Positions 45,831 to 58,800 are shown, counted from the stretch's first letter. The stretch is 64,000 bases of DNA from Pinus tabuliformis (GCA_031772625.1 CM062815.1:115328989-115392988); one strand, 5' to 3'. Notes: generated by a model not told the origin, from the letters alone. A program made the numbers and translations.

Positions 45831-46819
45831 ATGGCTAGCAAGATGGTTGACTACAAAGACTCTCCCTATGAATCCGAAGAGTAGTATGGTGTTGGGAAGC
45901 CTTATGATTTGGCAGTTACACTAAGGATCTTAAAGGAAGAGATAAGGAGTTGTAAGACAGATAATGACCGAATCATACAGGCACGTGAGAAGAAAGTAGA
46001 GGTTAATGCTATACTTCTTCAGAGTTTTTCAGAATTGTAGCAATTAGGGTCGCTTCGGATCAGCCATGGCCATGAGGATGGAACTAATGGGGCATATGGC
46101 AGTGGGTCTCCCAGTAGGCACAGGTCAGATAAATTCGATACAGTGAGAGATGGCAGGTTGTTGGACACTCCGGATAGGAGGGGCGATGAGTACAGGTACT
46201 ATTCTAGTTCTGGTTCTGATAGACATCATGATCGTCATCGCTATCATCCTTACATGAGGAATGATAGGGGATACTTTCCCGATGAGTTTAATAAAGTGAA
46301 GCCACCTAATTTTGATGGATATGTGAAGAAGTCAGAAGATCCAGAGGCTTGGATACTTGGGATGAAAAAATTATTTGAGTTGCATGAGTAAACAAATAAT
46401 ATGAAGGCCATAATAGTTATCTTCATCTTGAAAGGTAAAGCAGACATCTGGTGGAAAGGTGTTAAGCGAGTCAGAGACATCAAGACAGATGACTTGAGTT
46501 GGTGGGAGTTCAAGAGGATTTTCAAGAAGATGTACTTGTCAGAGAGGTACTACGACAACAAGGCTAAATAATTCTAGGAGCTAAAGATGGGATCAATGAC
46601 AGATGAAGAGTACACGACCAAGTTTCTGGAGTTATTGAGGTATGTACTATATCTTACTGATGAGAAGGCTAAAGTTCATAGATTTGGTAGTGGCTTCCCA
46701 TTAACATTTAGAGATCAGATTGAGTATGATGAGCCTCGGTCACTTAAGGAATTCATTGCGAAATTGAAGCATTGCCATGAACAGTCAAAGCGTAAGAATG
46801 AATTTCAACATGGAAGGTA
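45831..46819 (+). mobile_element. gag region of Tekay-like element (fossil)
   Basis: MASKMVDYKDSPYESEE at the start, an Arg/Asp/His-rich linker (DRHHDRHRYHPYMRNDRGYF) and a gag core (VKPPNFDGYVKKSEDPEAW, EFIAKLKHCHEQSKRKNE). The zinc-knuckle region beyond 46820 is decayed beyond recognition. Several breaks. Confidence 0.75.
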
Positions 46820-47059
46820 AAAGACAAAGGTAGAGGTAAATGGCACCCTAAGAGAACAAGGCCTCAGAATGTAGATGGGAAAGAAAATATGGCACTACAA
46901 AAGAAGTTTAATGCAGCTAGACAGGGACATGGGTCACAACAATAGCATAGAGGTGAGGGCATTGGTTAGTTGGAGTCTTAGACATGTGGTGAGGAACACC
47001 TTAGGAGAGATAGTTAGCAGCATCAGGATGGAAGGACTAAGATATACAGTGCACAGGAG

Positions 47060-48960
47060 GTGCATATTGTTGGGTATGTTGGTCAGAGTATTCTATGTAT
47101 CTATGCAGAAGTGGACAATAGGCAGGCAAAACACCAAGAGTCTATCATTGAGATGGATGGTAAGCTTTGTGATCAAATTATTTCTATTTTGATTGACCTT
47201 GGATCTAATTATAGCTATGTTAGTCCTGACTTGGTGGATAAGTGTGGTTTGAGTAAGGAATTTCATGTACAGTCTTGGTTAAGAGCTTGCGCATTTGATT
47301 TGAATGGTATGCCTACAGAAGCACATTTGAATGTATTACCAGTGGGTTCGTACAATATGTTGTTGGGCATGGATTGGTTGTACCTTCATAGAACCAAGGT
47401 AGAATTCTATGATAAAGCTATTGAGTGTGTGGAAAACAATGGGGAACCAAGAGTCTTGCAGGTTAAGAAGAAAGCTACATTAGTTAGGATGGTGACAGCT
47501 ATGCAAGAAAAGCATAGCCGCAGAAAAGGGTGTAATCTATTTGTAGTACACATTTCTAGTGATAAGGGTAAGAAGGTTGAGGATGCATATTTGTTGAACA
47601 AGTATCCATTTTTGTAGCAGTTTCAGGATGTATTCCCTGAGGACATTACAGAGTTTCCACCTCACAGGGAGGTAGAATTTTCTATTGAGCTAGTGTCAGG
47701 GGAAGCTCCAACATAAAAATCACCTTACATGATGAGTACACCTGAGTTGGTTGAGTTAAAGCTAACGTTGAAGGAAACGTTGGAAAAATGATACATTAGG
47801 CCAAGTGTATCACCTTGGGGCGCACCGATATTATTCATGAGGAAGAAAGATGGTACCCTCAAATTATTCATTGACTACAGGAAGTTGAACAAAGTGACTA
47901 TCAAGAATAGTTACCCTTTTCCAAGGATCGATGACTTGTTCGATCAGCTGAAGGGAGCAACATTGTTCTCGAAGATTGACTTGAGATCTGGATACCATTA
48001 GGTACGCATCAAAGAGGAGGACATTTACCAGACTATGTTCAGGACCAAGTATGGGCATTATGAGTTTGTTGTTGTTCCATTTGGCTTAACTAATGCTCCA
48101 ACTACATTCAGGTGTTTGATGAATTGTGTGTTGCATCCATATTTGGATAAGTTTTTTATTATGTTCATTAATGAGATATTCGTATATTCTAAAAATGAGG
48201 AAAAGCATGCCGAGCACTTAGCAGCAGTATATATATCGTTGAGGGAGCATTAGTTGTATGATAAGCTTAGCAAGTGTAGTTTCCTTTAGAGTGAGGTACA
48301 TTACCTGGGACATGTTGTCTCCAAGGAGGGAATTGCGGAAGATCCAGAGAAGATAAGGGCCATCATGGAGTGGGTAGCTCCTAAGAGTGTAGAAGAGGTG
48401 ATATATTTCATGGGTTTGGTAGGCTATTATAGGAGGTTCATCAAGAACTTCTCGCAGATTGATTATTCCATTACAACATTGCAAAGGAAATGTAAGAAGT
48501 TCAAACGGACAGAGGAGTGTGAGGCTAGCTTTGAGAAACTTAAGAAGTTGTTGACACATCCATTAGTGTTATAGATTGCAGATCCAGGAAAAGAGTTTGT
48601 GGTGTGCGCAGATGCTTGCAAGAGAGGGCTTGGTGGAGTCCTTATGTAGGATGGACAGGTGATATGTTATGAGTCCCGAAAACTTAACAAGCACGAGTAG
48701 AACTACCCGACACATGATTTGGAGTTAGAAGTGATCATACATGCATTGAAGATGTGGAGACACTATCTTCTTGGCAAGGAGATTTGTACTTATGAGTGAT
48801 CATATTACGTTGAGGTATTTGTTTGATCAGTTGAATTTGAATGCCAGGCAAACTAGATGGTTGGCCACGATCAGTGAGTTTGATTTCAAGATCAGGTACA
48901 TCAAAGGTAAAGAGAATGGGCTAGTAGATGCTCTCAGCAAGAAAGTACAGGTACATCACT
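47060..48960 (+). mobile_element. protease, RT and RNase H of Tekay-like element (fossil)
   Basis: Protease about 47190-47400 (ISILIDLGSNYSYVSPDLVD; SYNMLLGMDWLYLH). RT about 47720-48290 ([46 protein letters not shown]). RNase H about 48590-48960, ending TRWLATISEFDFKIRYIKGK. Order and spacing normal for chromoviruses. Many breaks. Confidence 0.85.
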
Positions 48961-49054
48961 TGGCAGCTATGAGCTTCTATGGGACAGACTTACAAGATAG
49001 GATCTTGTAGGCAAGTTAGTAGGATGTCAAGTATATGGAGATTATGCATAGGTT

Positions 49055-49210
49055 GCAGTAGGGTGTTGGTAAAGGTACAGGTGATATTACAAGTACAAGT
49101 GTAGGTACAAGTACATGTAGTGGTATAGGTACATGTGGAAGTATAGGCACATGAACAGGTATAGGTACAGGCATAGGTAAAGGTTTATGTACAGATGCAG
49201 GTGCACAGGG
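49055..49210 (+). repeat. GTA/GGTACA-rich simple repeat between RNase H and integrase
   Basis: About 150 bp of degenerate hexamer/dodecamer units (GGTACAGGTATA, AGTACAAGTGTA) between the RNase H end and the integrase zinc-binding part. Confidence 0.75.
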
Positions 49211-49214
49211 CATG

Positions 49215-50575
49215 GATTATTGTCTTATAGCGGATGGATTGGTCAGATTCCAAGACAAGATATATGTACCGGATAGCAGTTAGCTCAAGAATGTGATCTT
49301 GAGGGATTTTCATGTGAAACCTTATTCGAATCACCCAGTTTATCAGAAGACACTGACAACAGTGAAGAAATTCTACTATTGGCCAAATTTGAAGAAGGAT
49401 GTAGAAGAATTTTTGGCGAGGTGTTTTGACTGTCAACAAGTGAAAGCAGAGTGTAAACATCCAAGTGGACTACTATAACCAATCATGATTCCAGAGTGGA
49501 AATGGGAGGTTATTTCCATGGATTTCATCATAGGGTTGCCTAAGACAGTGAAGCAAGATGATTCCATTATGGTCATTGTGGACAGATTAACAAAGGTTGC
49601 ACACTTCATTCCCGTGAAGTCTACATTCTCAACTAGTGATGTGGCATAGGCATTCATCAGATTTGTGGTTAGGCTGCATGGTGTTCTGAAGAAGATTGTG
49701 TTAAACAGGGATGTGAAGTTCACTTCCAAGTTTTGGAAGGAATTATTTGCAGGTTTGGGCATAGAGTTGGCCTTCAACATAGCTTATCATCCTCAGACAG
49801 ATGAACAAACAAAGAGGGTCAAGAAGATATTAGAGGACATGTTGAGGATGTATGTGATGCATCAGCAGAGGAAGTGGGAAGAATATCTCCATTTGGTAGA
49901 GTTTTCATACAACAATAGTTATCAGGATTCATTGAGGATTAGTCATTTTGAGGCTTTGTATGGGAGGAGTTGTAACACTCCCATCAGCTAGAGTGATTTT
50001 GTTAGCAGGGTATTGATTGGACTAGATATGTTTGCAAAACATGGAACATGAGATGTAAGTGATCAAGAAGAATATAAAGGAATCATAGGATAGGCAGAAG
50101 AGTTAGGCAGATATGAACAAGTTGTTTAAGGAGTTCTAGATTGGGGAACAAGTGTACTTGCGCATCAAAACGAAGCAGAGCTCCTTGCGGATTGGATCAT
50201 GTGCTAAGCTAACACCACAATTTTGTGGACCCTTCAGTATCATTAAGAGGATTGGGCTAGTAGCCTATTGACTTGCACTGCCTCCAATAGTGAAATTCCA
50301 TGATGTTTTCCATGTGTGTTTTCTTAAGAAGTATGTTAAGGATTTTGATCATGTGATTGATTAGTCTATATTGCAGGTGGAACGAGATGGAGAATTATAG
50401 TCAGAGCTTCAGTGTATATTGCAAAAAAAGGTGCTCATGCTCCAGAACTAAGAAATCAAGCAAGTTAAAGTGCCATGGAAGCACTTTGGGCTCGAAGAAG
50501 CTACATGGGAGATGGCGGATCAAATGCAGGCTATGTATCCTTCCTTGTTTGATGGTTGAGGAAAAGCAGCTTAAA
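49215..50575 (+). mobile_element. integrase and chromodomain of Tekay-like element (fossil)
   Basis: HHCC-type zinc region (VYQKTLTTVKKFYYWPNLKK, CFDCQQVKAECKH, about 49330-49465), catalytic core (GLPKTVKQDDSIMVIVDRLT through AYHPQTDEQTKRVK, about 49535-49815), C-terminal part (VKFHDVFHV, about 50291-50315) and a chromodomain remnant (VPWKHFGLEEATWEMADQM, about 50470-50525). Many breaks. Confidence 0.85.
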
Positions 50576-51105
50576 TATGGTGGTGTGGTATATGCTTTAT
50601 GGTGGTTTGATATATGCTTTATGATGTTTTGATATATTCTTAGATATGGTGTTTAGTATATGTTTTAACATATGTTTTGGTATATGATTTGATATATGTC
50701 TTGGTATATATTTGTGGTATTGTTTCTATATGTACATATGTATGTGGATGTAAATGCCACCATGATCTATGTTATAAAGTTCCACTGTGTGGTATGGGTG
50801 TTATGTCGTTATGATTAAGTTGCCATGTTACTATGCTATCATGTGGTTATGTTATCATGATGTCATGTGGGTTGGTACTCAGTAGGATGATCATTGTAAA
50901 TATTGTAATGATTTGTGTTATAAAGCTCCACTATGCGGTATGTTTTCATGTTCTCATGATGTTTGTTTTGAGCAGATATTTCATTGTAAATACTGCATTG
51001 AGTTGTGTTATAAAGTTGCATGAGCAGTATGTATTCTTTCAGTAGGTTGTTGAGGTATATGTGTGATTGAACACTGAGGACGGTGTCCCCCAAGGGGGAG
51101 GGTTA

Positions 51106-53135
51106 TGTAACAGCCATGGTGAAAATTCCATGTAATAAAAGTTTAAAAAAATAACCAGGGTTGATGGGACACTTATTCCAAGTTGAACGTTGGGAAAAAC
51201 ATCCTGGGGGGGGTGTTCATTTGGTTGTTTATGGCTAAGGAAATTGGAAAAGGAAATGGCTAAGGCTTTGGAAAGAGAAAATGGCATTTTTGGCACAATT
51301 ATTTATGAAAATAATGGAAATTAGGAAACAAAGGAGATGAAAGGTCACAGGTTGCATGTGAGGAGTAAAATGAAGGAAAATAATGGAAAATGAAGAAAAT
51401 AGAGGCCTCATTCATAAAAAGGCTTATGAGGATTAGTTGGTAACCATTTTTCAGTTTAGTTTTGGAGCTCTCTCATTCTTATCTCTCTCTCTCACTCTTG
51501 GACACTTAGAGTTTCTTGGAGCACTTTGTCATTGGAGCAATAAAGGCAAAGAAGGCAAGAGGAAGCAAATATCAAGTAGGGAAAGGCAGGATCAAACAAC
51601 TACAATAGGCTTAATTGCAGGTATCAACTTGCATGCGTATTTTCCTTTGCTATATTTGGCATGCATGGGATTGAATGTGTTTCTTTTCTACCATGGCATG
51701 GGTTTTGTCAAGTGTGATGGTATTTTCAGCCTAGCCTTTCCATTTCTTGATATATTTGATGAGATGGGTTCTCTCATACGGTTTATGTGGGATGACCAGA
51801 TTGGAATCGAAGCTGAGTGGGGTGGATCTTCGAATTGACAAACACATGGTCTAGTGGTCCCTAAACTAGACTAAGGATCACGAAGCCACTGGCCTAGTAA
51901 CCCCTGAACCACACTGTGGGTTATGGTAAAGCCATATTGTGTGCCTCGATGGGCCTAGGAATCATTTCCAATGAATGGCGGAATATACGGTAAAACCAAG
52001 AAGTTGATTTATCCTCCATTGGACCTAGTGATCCTGGGATGGGATGCATGGTAAAGCCTGGAGAGTATATTTTGGTGTAGGGCCTAGTGATCCCTAGATT
52101 GGATTGTGGATGCATGGTAAAGCATAAGAGACTAGGACACACTCAAATTATTCACAGTGTAAGTGGAGAACTCCGGTGACATCCATGTTGATTGGTGTTT
52201 TGGTGTGTTCTATGAGTCCCACATTCATGCTTGGAATATGGCACAGGGGTGATTGGCTAAAGAGAGACTTGGGTTAGCCAATCTATGGTCGGGTGGAATG
52301 TGGTAGTCCCATCTCTAGTTGGTTCATTGCATTCATTAATTAGAAATTCATTCCCTTGATTTTCATGTGTAAATGTATTTATGTATATGTGGATTTTGAT
52401 GGTTGATATGTTTATGATATATCTATTCCTATTATGCTAGTTGTATGTATATTTTATGACAGTAACTATGTATGGCTCTCATCAAGTTTTTACTTATATA
52501 TGAATGGATAATGTGTTTATGACCTAATAGATGATAATGAAACAATTGAGATAAGGGAACAATGGTTCATAGAGATTCTGATATCAGTATGAGATCCCTA
52601 CACTTAATTATGTTGTTTACACCTATAAGTTACATGTCGATGGTGTGTTTGGCGAAATGCTTGTCATGGCTAGTACGGGTATTCATTTTATTTCTTTTGC
52701 ATCATTGGTTCCCTATATTTTCACTAATACTAAGTTGTCAATCCATTCTGGGCAGTGGCTTGGGCTCAGGGCCTAAAAAAGTGGCTTAAATCTCGAGGTT
52801 GTTGGCACAAAACTGGAAATTTTGGTCCTTGGTCGCTGGTAGGAAAGCATGTGAGAGTGACTTTAGGTTGTTGGTCACTCCCTTTCCCATAGCATGAGAG
52901 CGACTATGGCCTAAGAGATCCATAATAGCAATGGGACCAAGGGACAAGCTGCCTGAGTGGCTGACTTGTCTCTTGAGGGTTTTGTTGATGATGTTAGCTG
53001 ACTGTGTGTGATGTTATGTCAATTCCACTTCCTTAAGGTTACATAGGAGGTTGAATTTGTTCATAGTAGCCTCTCATCTCATGTTTACCCCTTTCGGAGT
53101 GGTTACTTGGGTGGATGTGGGAGGAGGGTGTTACA
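51106..53135 (+). repeat. 3' LTR of Tekay-like element
   Basis: 2030 bp, TGTAACAGCC...GGTGTTACA, with a perfect 7-bp terminal inverted repeat TGTAACA/TGTTACA. A (CT)n run is near 51480-51495. Four diverged ~60-bp subrepeats (GGGCCTAGTGATCC...GCATGGTAAAGC) lie at about 51845-52130. Confidence 0.9.
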
Positions 53136-53319
53136 ATAGATATGGATTTTGTGATCAACGATGCACCCTTTATATCTTTATTGACTTTAATATGAGGGGA
53201 AAAGACCATATGGGGTACATGCCATTGTGGTAGTATATTAGGGGAATTTGTGGCTTTACAAATTGTTTCCATATTCAAATAAAACACAATATTTTTGGAA
53301 TGAGTTTAAAAAATAGTGG
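53136..53319. other. short stretch between Tekay-like element and CCT6 unit 3
   Basis: Starts with the right target duplication ATAGA. No gene seen. Confidence 0.5.
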
Positions 53320-54404
53320 GCTTAGTATAAAGAGCAGAAAATCCACAAGATGCTGGAGGATGACAAAGTACCAACTTCTCCTCTTTGAATGCTTAAAATG
53401 CATACAATGGAAAGGGAGAATCTAAGGAGCATTAGTAACGTACAAACTTCCTTAGTATGAGAGATTAAGGGGATGCTTGATGAGGGAAAACTAAGAAACA
53501 TTGTCCTCACAACCAAACAAAAGTTGTAAGTCATTTAATGTGCTAAATTTTTAAAATATGCATAAAAATGTACTAATCCATCACCGCGTGACACCCCACC
53601 CCACCTTCCCCAACTTATGGAATTTCATTTAGTTTAACTATATGATCTTCTCTCCACTAATGACAAGATAAAAGGGCATTGTGTTGACTTTAAAATAAAA
53701 TAAAACAACAAGCTCCATTGAAACCATTGATATTAAAGGCATCCAAATGCATTAATTGATTATAATAGAAGTGAGAAGAGAATCAATGACAGAGATAAGA
53801 AAATAAAATAAGTACATATATTTTGATAGTGCCCTTAGATCTGAGATTTGTCATGCAAATAAGTACTTGCATTTTGATAGTGCCCTTGGGCTTGAGGTTT
53901 GTCTTGAGAACATCTTGTAAGCCTTTGACAACATTAATATTCATGTAAAATGTTGTTGATTTGTTCAAAACCTCGGCATTGGGGTTTAAGAAATGCAACC
54001 GCATTATTATTTTTTGTTTGAGGAGGAGATAAAACTATAGTAGAGCATAATTCCTTTAAACTTGAACCCTAAGTCACATCATCCAACCCAATCTAGTGAT
54101 GAAATTCAAAATTCACAGAATTTAAGCTGCACCATCAAATTCACAAAAACTTTGATCAAAATTTGAAGGTTTGTGCTACCACTTCCAATAAAATTTGGAG
54201 CAACTTTGATCAAAATTGTGAGGGTTTGTGTTACGACATCCTTTTTAAAGGCTTTTCAAAGTGGATGCCTCAAATATATCCCCTCCTAAGAGAGCATGCC
54301 TCTAGTATGTTCCCTCCGCGATGGTTAATGGATTGTAATACATAAGTTATAATATATTTAAAATAAAGTTGTAATGGTTATTAATTTTATTTTTTATATT
54401 CCCC
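53320..54404 (-). repeat. CCT6-exon repeat unit 3
   Basis: Starts GCAGAAAATCCACAAGATG, parallel to unit 1. It has two local tandem duplications of its own: one just beyond the exon's 3' end (53815-53900) and one upstream of the ATG (54140-54235). It abuts unit 4 directly. Confidence 0.7.
53870..54004 (-). pseudogene. CCT zeta (CCT6) first-exon fragment, copy 3 (open)
   Basis: 135 bp from an ATG at 54004: MRLHFLNPNAEVLNKSTTFY, MNINVVKGLQDVLKTNLKPK, GTIKM. The best-preserved copy, with no stop in its 45 codons; about three quarters of residues agree with plant CCT6 as I remember it (LNPNAEVLNKS, MNIN, KGLQDVLKTNL, PKGTIKM). The protein is the zeta subunit of the cytosolic TCP-1 ring complex that folds actin and tubulin. 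The following CCT6 sequence (LVGG...) is absent, so this is an isolated first exon. Confidence 0.9.
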
Positions 54405-54793
54405 AAATACATGGATTGCTTAGATTAGAAGTGCAAAGAGAAACAAAGGCCTAGATGAGAAATGCAAATAAGTACATACATTTTGATAGTGCCCTCGGGT
54501 TCAAGATTTGTCTTAAGAACGTATTATAAGCCCTTAGCAGCATTGATATTCATGTAAAATGTTATTGATTTGTTTAAAACCCCAAAATTAGAGTTTAAGA
54601 AATGCATATCCATTATTATTTTTTGTTTGATTAGGAGATAAAACTATAGTAGAGCAACCTTCCTAAACTTGAACCCCAATTCACTGCATACAGCCCAATC
54701 CAATGATGAAATTAAAAATTCATAGAATTCAAGCTGCGAGATCATATTTAGAATATTTTTTATCAAAATTGTGAGGGTTTGTGCTACTACGTC
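54405..54793 (-). repeat. CCT6-exon repeat unit 4, truncated
   Basis: Starts inside the intron-like part (AAATACATGGATTGCTTAG) and is cut at 54793 by the LTR of the right-hand Ty3 element. Confidence 0.7.
54479..54613 (-). pseudogene. CCT zeta (CCT6) first-exon fragment, copy 4
   Basis: 135 bp from an ATG at 54613: MDMHFLNSNFGVLNKSITFY, MNINAAKGL, then VLKTNLEPEGTIKM. One in-frame stop at codon 30, the same codon as in copy 1. GTATGTACTTATTTGC follows at the exon end, a clear donor-like sequence. Confidence 0.85.
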
Positions 54794-55827
54794 TGTTGGC
54801 TTAAGGGGGCCTGACCCAGGTTCAGAGTTATTTGTGCCAACCAACAAAACCCTAACTGCTCGCACTTTCAGTAACAACCTGCATAGCGCAGGCCGCAATC
54901 TCACCCGAAGCAGTATTGGGGGATGCTAGAACCAGGTTTCTACATCCAAAGGCCTGTATGATGGTGTTCTTGAGGATCTATAGCTAATATTTCCTTCACA
55001 CATATCTATTCCTTCTGATTGTCAACTACTGCACTCTATCGAAATGACCTTCAGATCTTCGCGAAGGTACACGATCGTACTTAACTCTCATAAAAGGTAC
55101 ACGTTCACTACTTTTGCGCAATAAATCATATCCCTAGATATATCTTCAGTAGATCTACCCCTTTCCGAAGAGTTAATTACAACAGATCTATCTAAAAATT
55201 CGCAAAGGTATTTAATTACTCTTATCATGCATAAATATTATAGATCCCACAGTTTCACGTAGAAAATACACTTTAATTCATAGAAAACATATCATTGAGT
55301 GAAGATCCATAAACTTAAACAGAGATAAGAAACGAGGCACATATGCAATAGATTTGATCCAAAATAGCCTTTATTAGATTTAGCATTTAGTTACGGACTC
55401 TTTCCGCCCTACGCACTCAGTTGCAAGGGCCCATGCACGCAGCTGCGGACTTACCAAGGTCTCCGCATACTCAGTTGCAGACTTACCATGTTATCCACGC
55501 ACTTAGCTGTAGGAGCCTTCCCCTTTTGCCTAAGTACAGGAAATAGAATTTTCATGCATTAGCACCTTTCCCTTAAAATAATTCTATCAAAAGTTCATAC
55601 TTAGAATCGCTATGACTCAACTATATATAGCCTTTTCATTACAATACCACGGCCTACGGACCATGGGTGAGTCTCAAAACTGACCATCACCTACCCATAC
55701 AAGGGGCTAAAGCCCCTTTGACTCTTACTTAGCTTCGCGCTCCATGTTTCGCAGAGTCTTTACATTCTTTAACAAAAATTATTACAAAAATTGACCCTAG
55801 GGACCCTATCCCAAAAGGCCCCCAACA
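54794..55827 (-). repeat. 3' LTR of right-hand Ty3 element
   Basis: Minus strand TGTTGGGGGCC...TTAAGCCAACA, 1034 bp, following a purine-rich GACTTGAGGGCGAGT. Its partner is outside the window, so the ends rest on TG/CA, the break in the CCT6 repeat and the position after the reading region. Short tandem variants of CGCACTCAGTTGCAGG appear near 55415-55515. Confidence 0.7.
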
Positions 55828-55859
55828 CAAATATAGTGACTCGCCCTCAAGTCAATCAA

Positions 55860-58800
55860 CTGGCTTCTCCACTTTTTGGTGTAGTTCGTTGAACTCCATC
55901 TTCAAGAATTCAAGGTCCACTATGCTCTGCATCGAGGCTTGCTTCACTTCTTTAACCAGCTTCTCTATAGTTGGCCCCTCCATCACGAGACCAACTACCT
56001 CTGCTGGGTCTCTCTAACCTCTGTACCCAAGCTTTGCAAGTTAGATTCCTCCTGCAAAGTGGTCCATAACTCCATTTCATGTTCAAATATAGAATTGCAT
56101 CTTGTTATTGCACTATCCAAGGTAGTCATATGTTCCCTGATAGCTGTGTCGCACTGCTCCCTGACCTCTGGCAGAGTAGTTTGTTGCAGTTTCAATTGTA
56201 GTTCTGAGATCTTCATCTGAAAATAAAAAGTAACTTGGCCTACCTCTTCTTTGGATTATCGCACTAGAGTATCCAATTTTTGAACCTTTGGTGACGTGGT
56301 CGTGTCCTCTGGAATGTGTAGCTCTCGTATTGAGTTACACGCTTGTGTAATTGCGGCGTCTAGGTTCTGGCTTCACACTGCGAGCTCTTCTTTTTCCTTA
56401 AGAGCTTAAACCTTCTCGGCGAAGATTTATTCATTATTTTTTTTAACTTTTCTGATCACTGATAGCGCATGTTGTTCTCTAATCTGAAGCTCATCTATGA
56501 CCCCCTGATGAAGCGTGTGGAGGGTCTGAAGTGGCATCGCAACTAAATTCATACCCAATCCTTTGATCTTTCCAAGTTGGGCATTGTCTTCCTCGGACTC
56601 CGCACGTAATGTTCCTTCTGGTAAGGAAATGACTTTGAGGTCTAGAGTCCATTATGGTTCCATGACACTCACGCGCGCTTGCTGTAGGCTTGCTTGAACC
56701 CCGCTCGCTTGTTGAACGCTCGCTTGAATTCTGCCTGTCTGAATCTACAAATCGTGTAGATCCTTCTGGACACTCCCTAGTGTCTGCATGTATTGTTGCT
56801 CCAAACTTTTCCACAGTTCCATCATGGTATCACGAACCTTATCCCCGATCTCGTCCAAGTCCCCCTCAGTGAGGACCATGATATCCACATGTGCCTGTTT
56901 ATCTAACTTTTTCTTTTTCTTGGGTCCTAAGGTTGTCTCCTTGGTCCGCTTCTTCAATTTGAAGGGAGTGATTTGCTTGTCCCCTCCGTCTCCTCCCTGC
57001 TCGAATAGTTTATGTTCTTTAGTATGCTAGGAAGATGATGCTTCGACTTCCATTGTTTCCTCTTTTTCAGCATGCTCTTTCTCAGTACGCTCTTTCTCAG
57101 CACGCTCTTTTTTAGTAGCTGCCTTAGCCACAGTGTCTTTCTTCTTTTGAGCAGCCTTCTTGTGTGCTACTGCTTGCTCTTCTAATTTATTCTTCTGCTT
57201 AGTTTTTGTCTGCGTGGAGGAGCTCTCTCCTCCTTTACTGGTTCCTGCGCCGAGGTCTGTGCGCTCTCACCACTCTGCTGGCCATAGTCCCATGATTTCT
57301 TGCACATCGGCCTCCCTAACTAAGTATGGAAACTTGTACCATATCTTCTTAGGATCTCGTCTCACCTGGATAGATATATTATGAAAGTCAACCTTGAATT
57401 TCGCAAAGGCCCACAACTACTCAAACAAGTTTGGAGACAACCTTGGCCTCTGACTTATGACTGTGCGGAGGTCCATCTCCACCAATATCCAGAATACCTT
57501 TGACTCCATAATCCTCTTTGGATCCTTTGTTGCCCATAGTGAAGCGAACTTTGTTGCTTCTGGAAATTCTTCATCCTGTGGAGGGAACTGACTATCCTCT
57601 GATAGTTGTCGTGCAACTAGTACAATCAGCAGTAGGAGTGAGGCATAGTGAAATGTCTTGCTTTCCTCTTGTGCTTCGTGGCAATTTTCTAAGAATTCCT
57701 TGCAAAGGTATTGTGCCCAGTTGTACTGCACCCCCTTTGCACACTGTGCAGCCAACGAAATTACTGACGCCGGAAACTCCTCCGCGTGACACTTTCTCAT
57801 GATCTTCCTGGCCAAAATATGAGCAAAAAACTACACTACTTGGTCTGTAATTGAGTGGATGGAGTACTCGCATGACTCTTGACTAGCCCAAACTCATTTT
57901 TCATCCTATCTGCAAGCTCCTTCTCTTTTCTCTTGCCTCCAAACTCGTTAACGAGGTCCGCCCTTTTATAGGACAACTCCGTAATTCGATGGATCATCAT
58001 ATCTATTATGGGTATGGGTTTGCCTAACCACAAACACCCATCATGAACCAGTGTGAGAAATTAGCCCACACAGGCAATATTGATAATTGACCAATAGAAG
58101 TGTGGCACACACAGCATATGCAACAATCCGGCCTACTGGACACCGTTTACCCATTTCATCAGTTCCAACCTTGTGACCCCAGTCTCTTCATACTAAATCT
58201 TGGTCATGTATTTATTAGTGGCAAAATGAGGAAATCTCTCATGATCGGCGAGGCCCCAATCCTCAAGCTTTAACACCGAGATACGCGCTAAGAGCGTGGC
58301 TTCAAAAACTACTTCTTCCGATAGCAGTGGCATAGAGACCAAAAATTTCTCGAATCCAGGTCCTTAGTTACCTTCGCTTTCACTTTCCACAAAGGGATAT
58401 ACATCAGGAGCCTAGTGATAGGCTCGCCCTTATCCGCATTCAATTCCTTAATCCCATCGTAGAGTTCTTCTACTTCCAAATCCATTGGTTCCTCTAACTG
58501 TTTTTCCTTGTCCTTCCTTTCTTTCTGTCGAATCTTCAGCTTCTTTCTTAGTGATTTCCTCACCGATATAGGTTTTGGTTTCTTCTACTTCTCCTAGCAG
58601 CTAATTTCTTTAGCTTAGGAAAGCTCAGTGCCATAGGTACAGATGGTGTATCTTCCATTGACACTACTTCAAGGGCTTCCACTTGAGAGACATCGCTTCA
58701 GAACTTATAGGCTCAACCATCTGTTCAAGGATAAGTTTTTGGTTCTCCTCAGGTAGTCTTGTGAATGTCAGGCTTTCAACGAAATTCTCCCAAGTATCTC

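Larger units (their letters stand above)
44641..53135 (+). mobile_element. Tekay-like chromovirus with an inverted-LTR left end
   Basis: Ty3 chromovirus: primer site 45136, gag, protease, RT, RNase H, integrase and chromodomain in order, polypurine tract AAGGGGGAGGG before a 2-kb 3' LTR (51106-53135). In place of a full 5' LTR there is a palindrome (44641-45133) of two LTR tails in opposite orientation. The unit is flanked by ATAGA on both sides (44636-44640, 53136-53140), so the altered end was present at integration. Long LTRs and the chromodomain point to the Tekay/Del lineage (inference). Old, with well over ten breaks. Confidence 0.85.

Noticed and set aside
57062-57110. 15-bp tandem repeat as a separate minisatellite
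   Set aside because: It is the coding repeat for the KE-rich tract of the extra 3' reading region and is described there.
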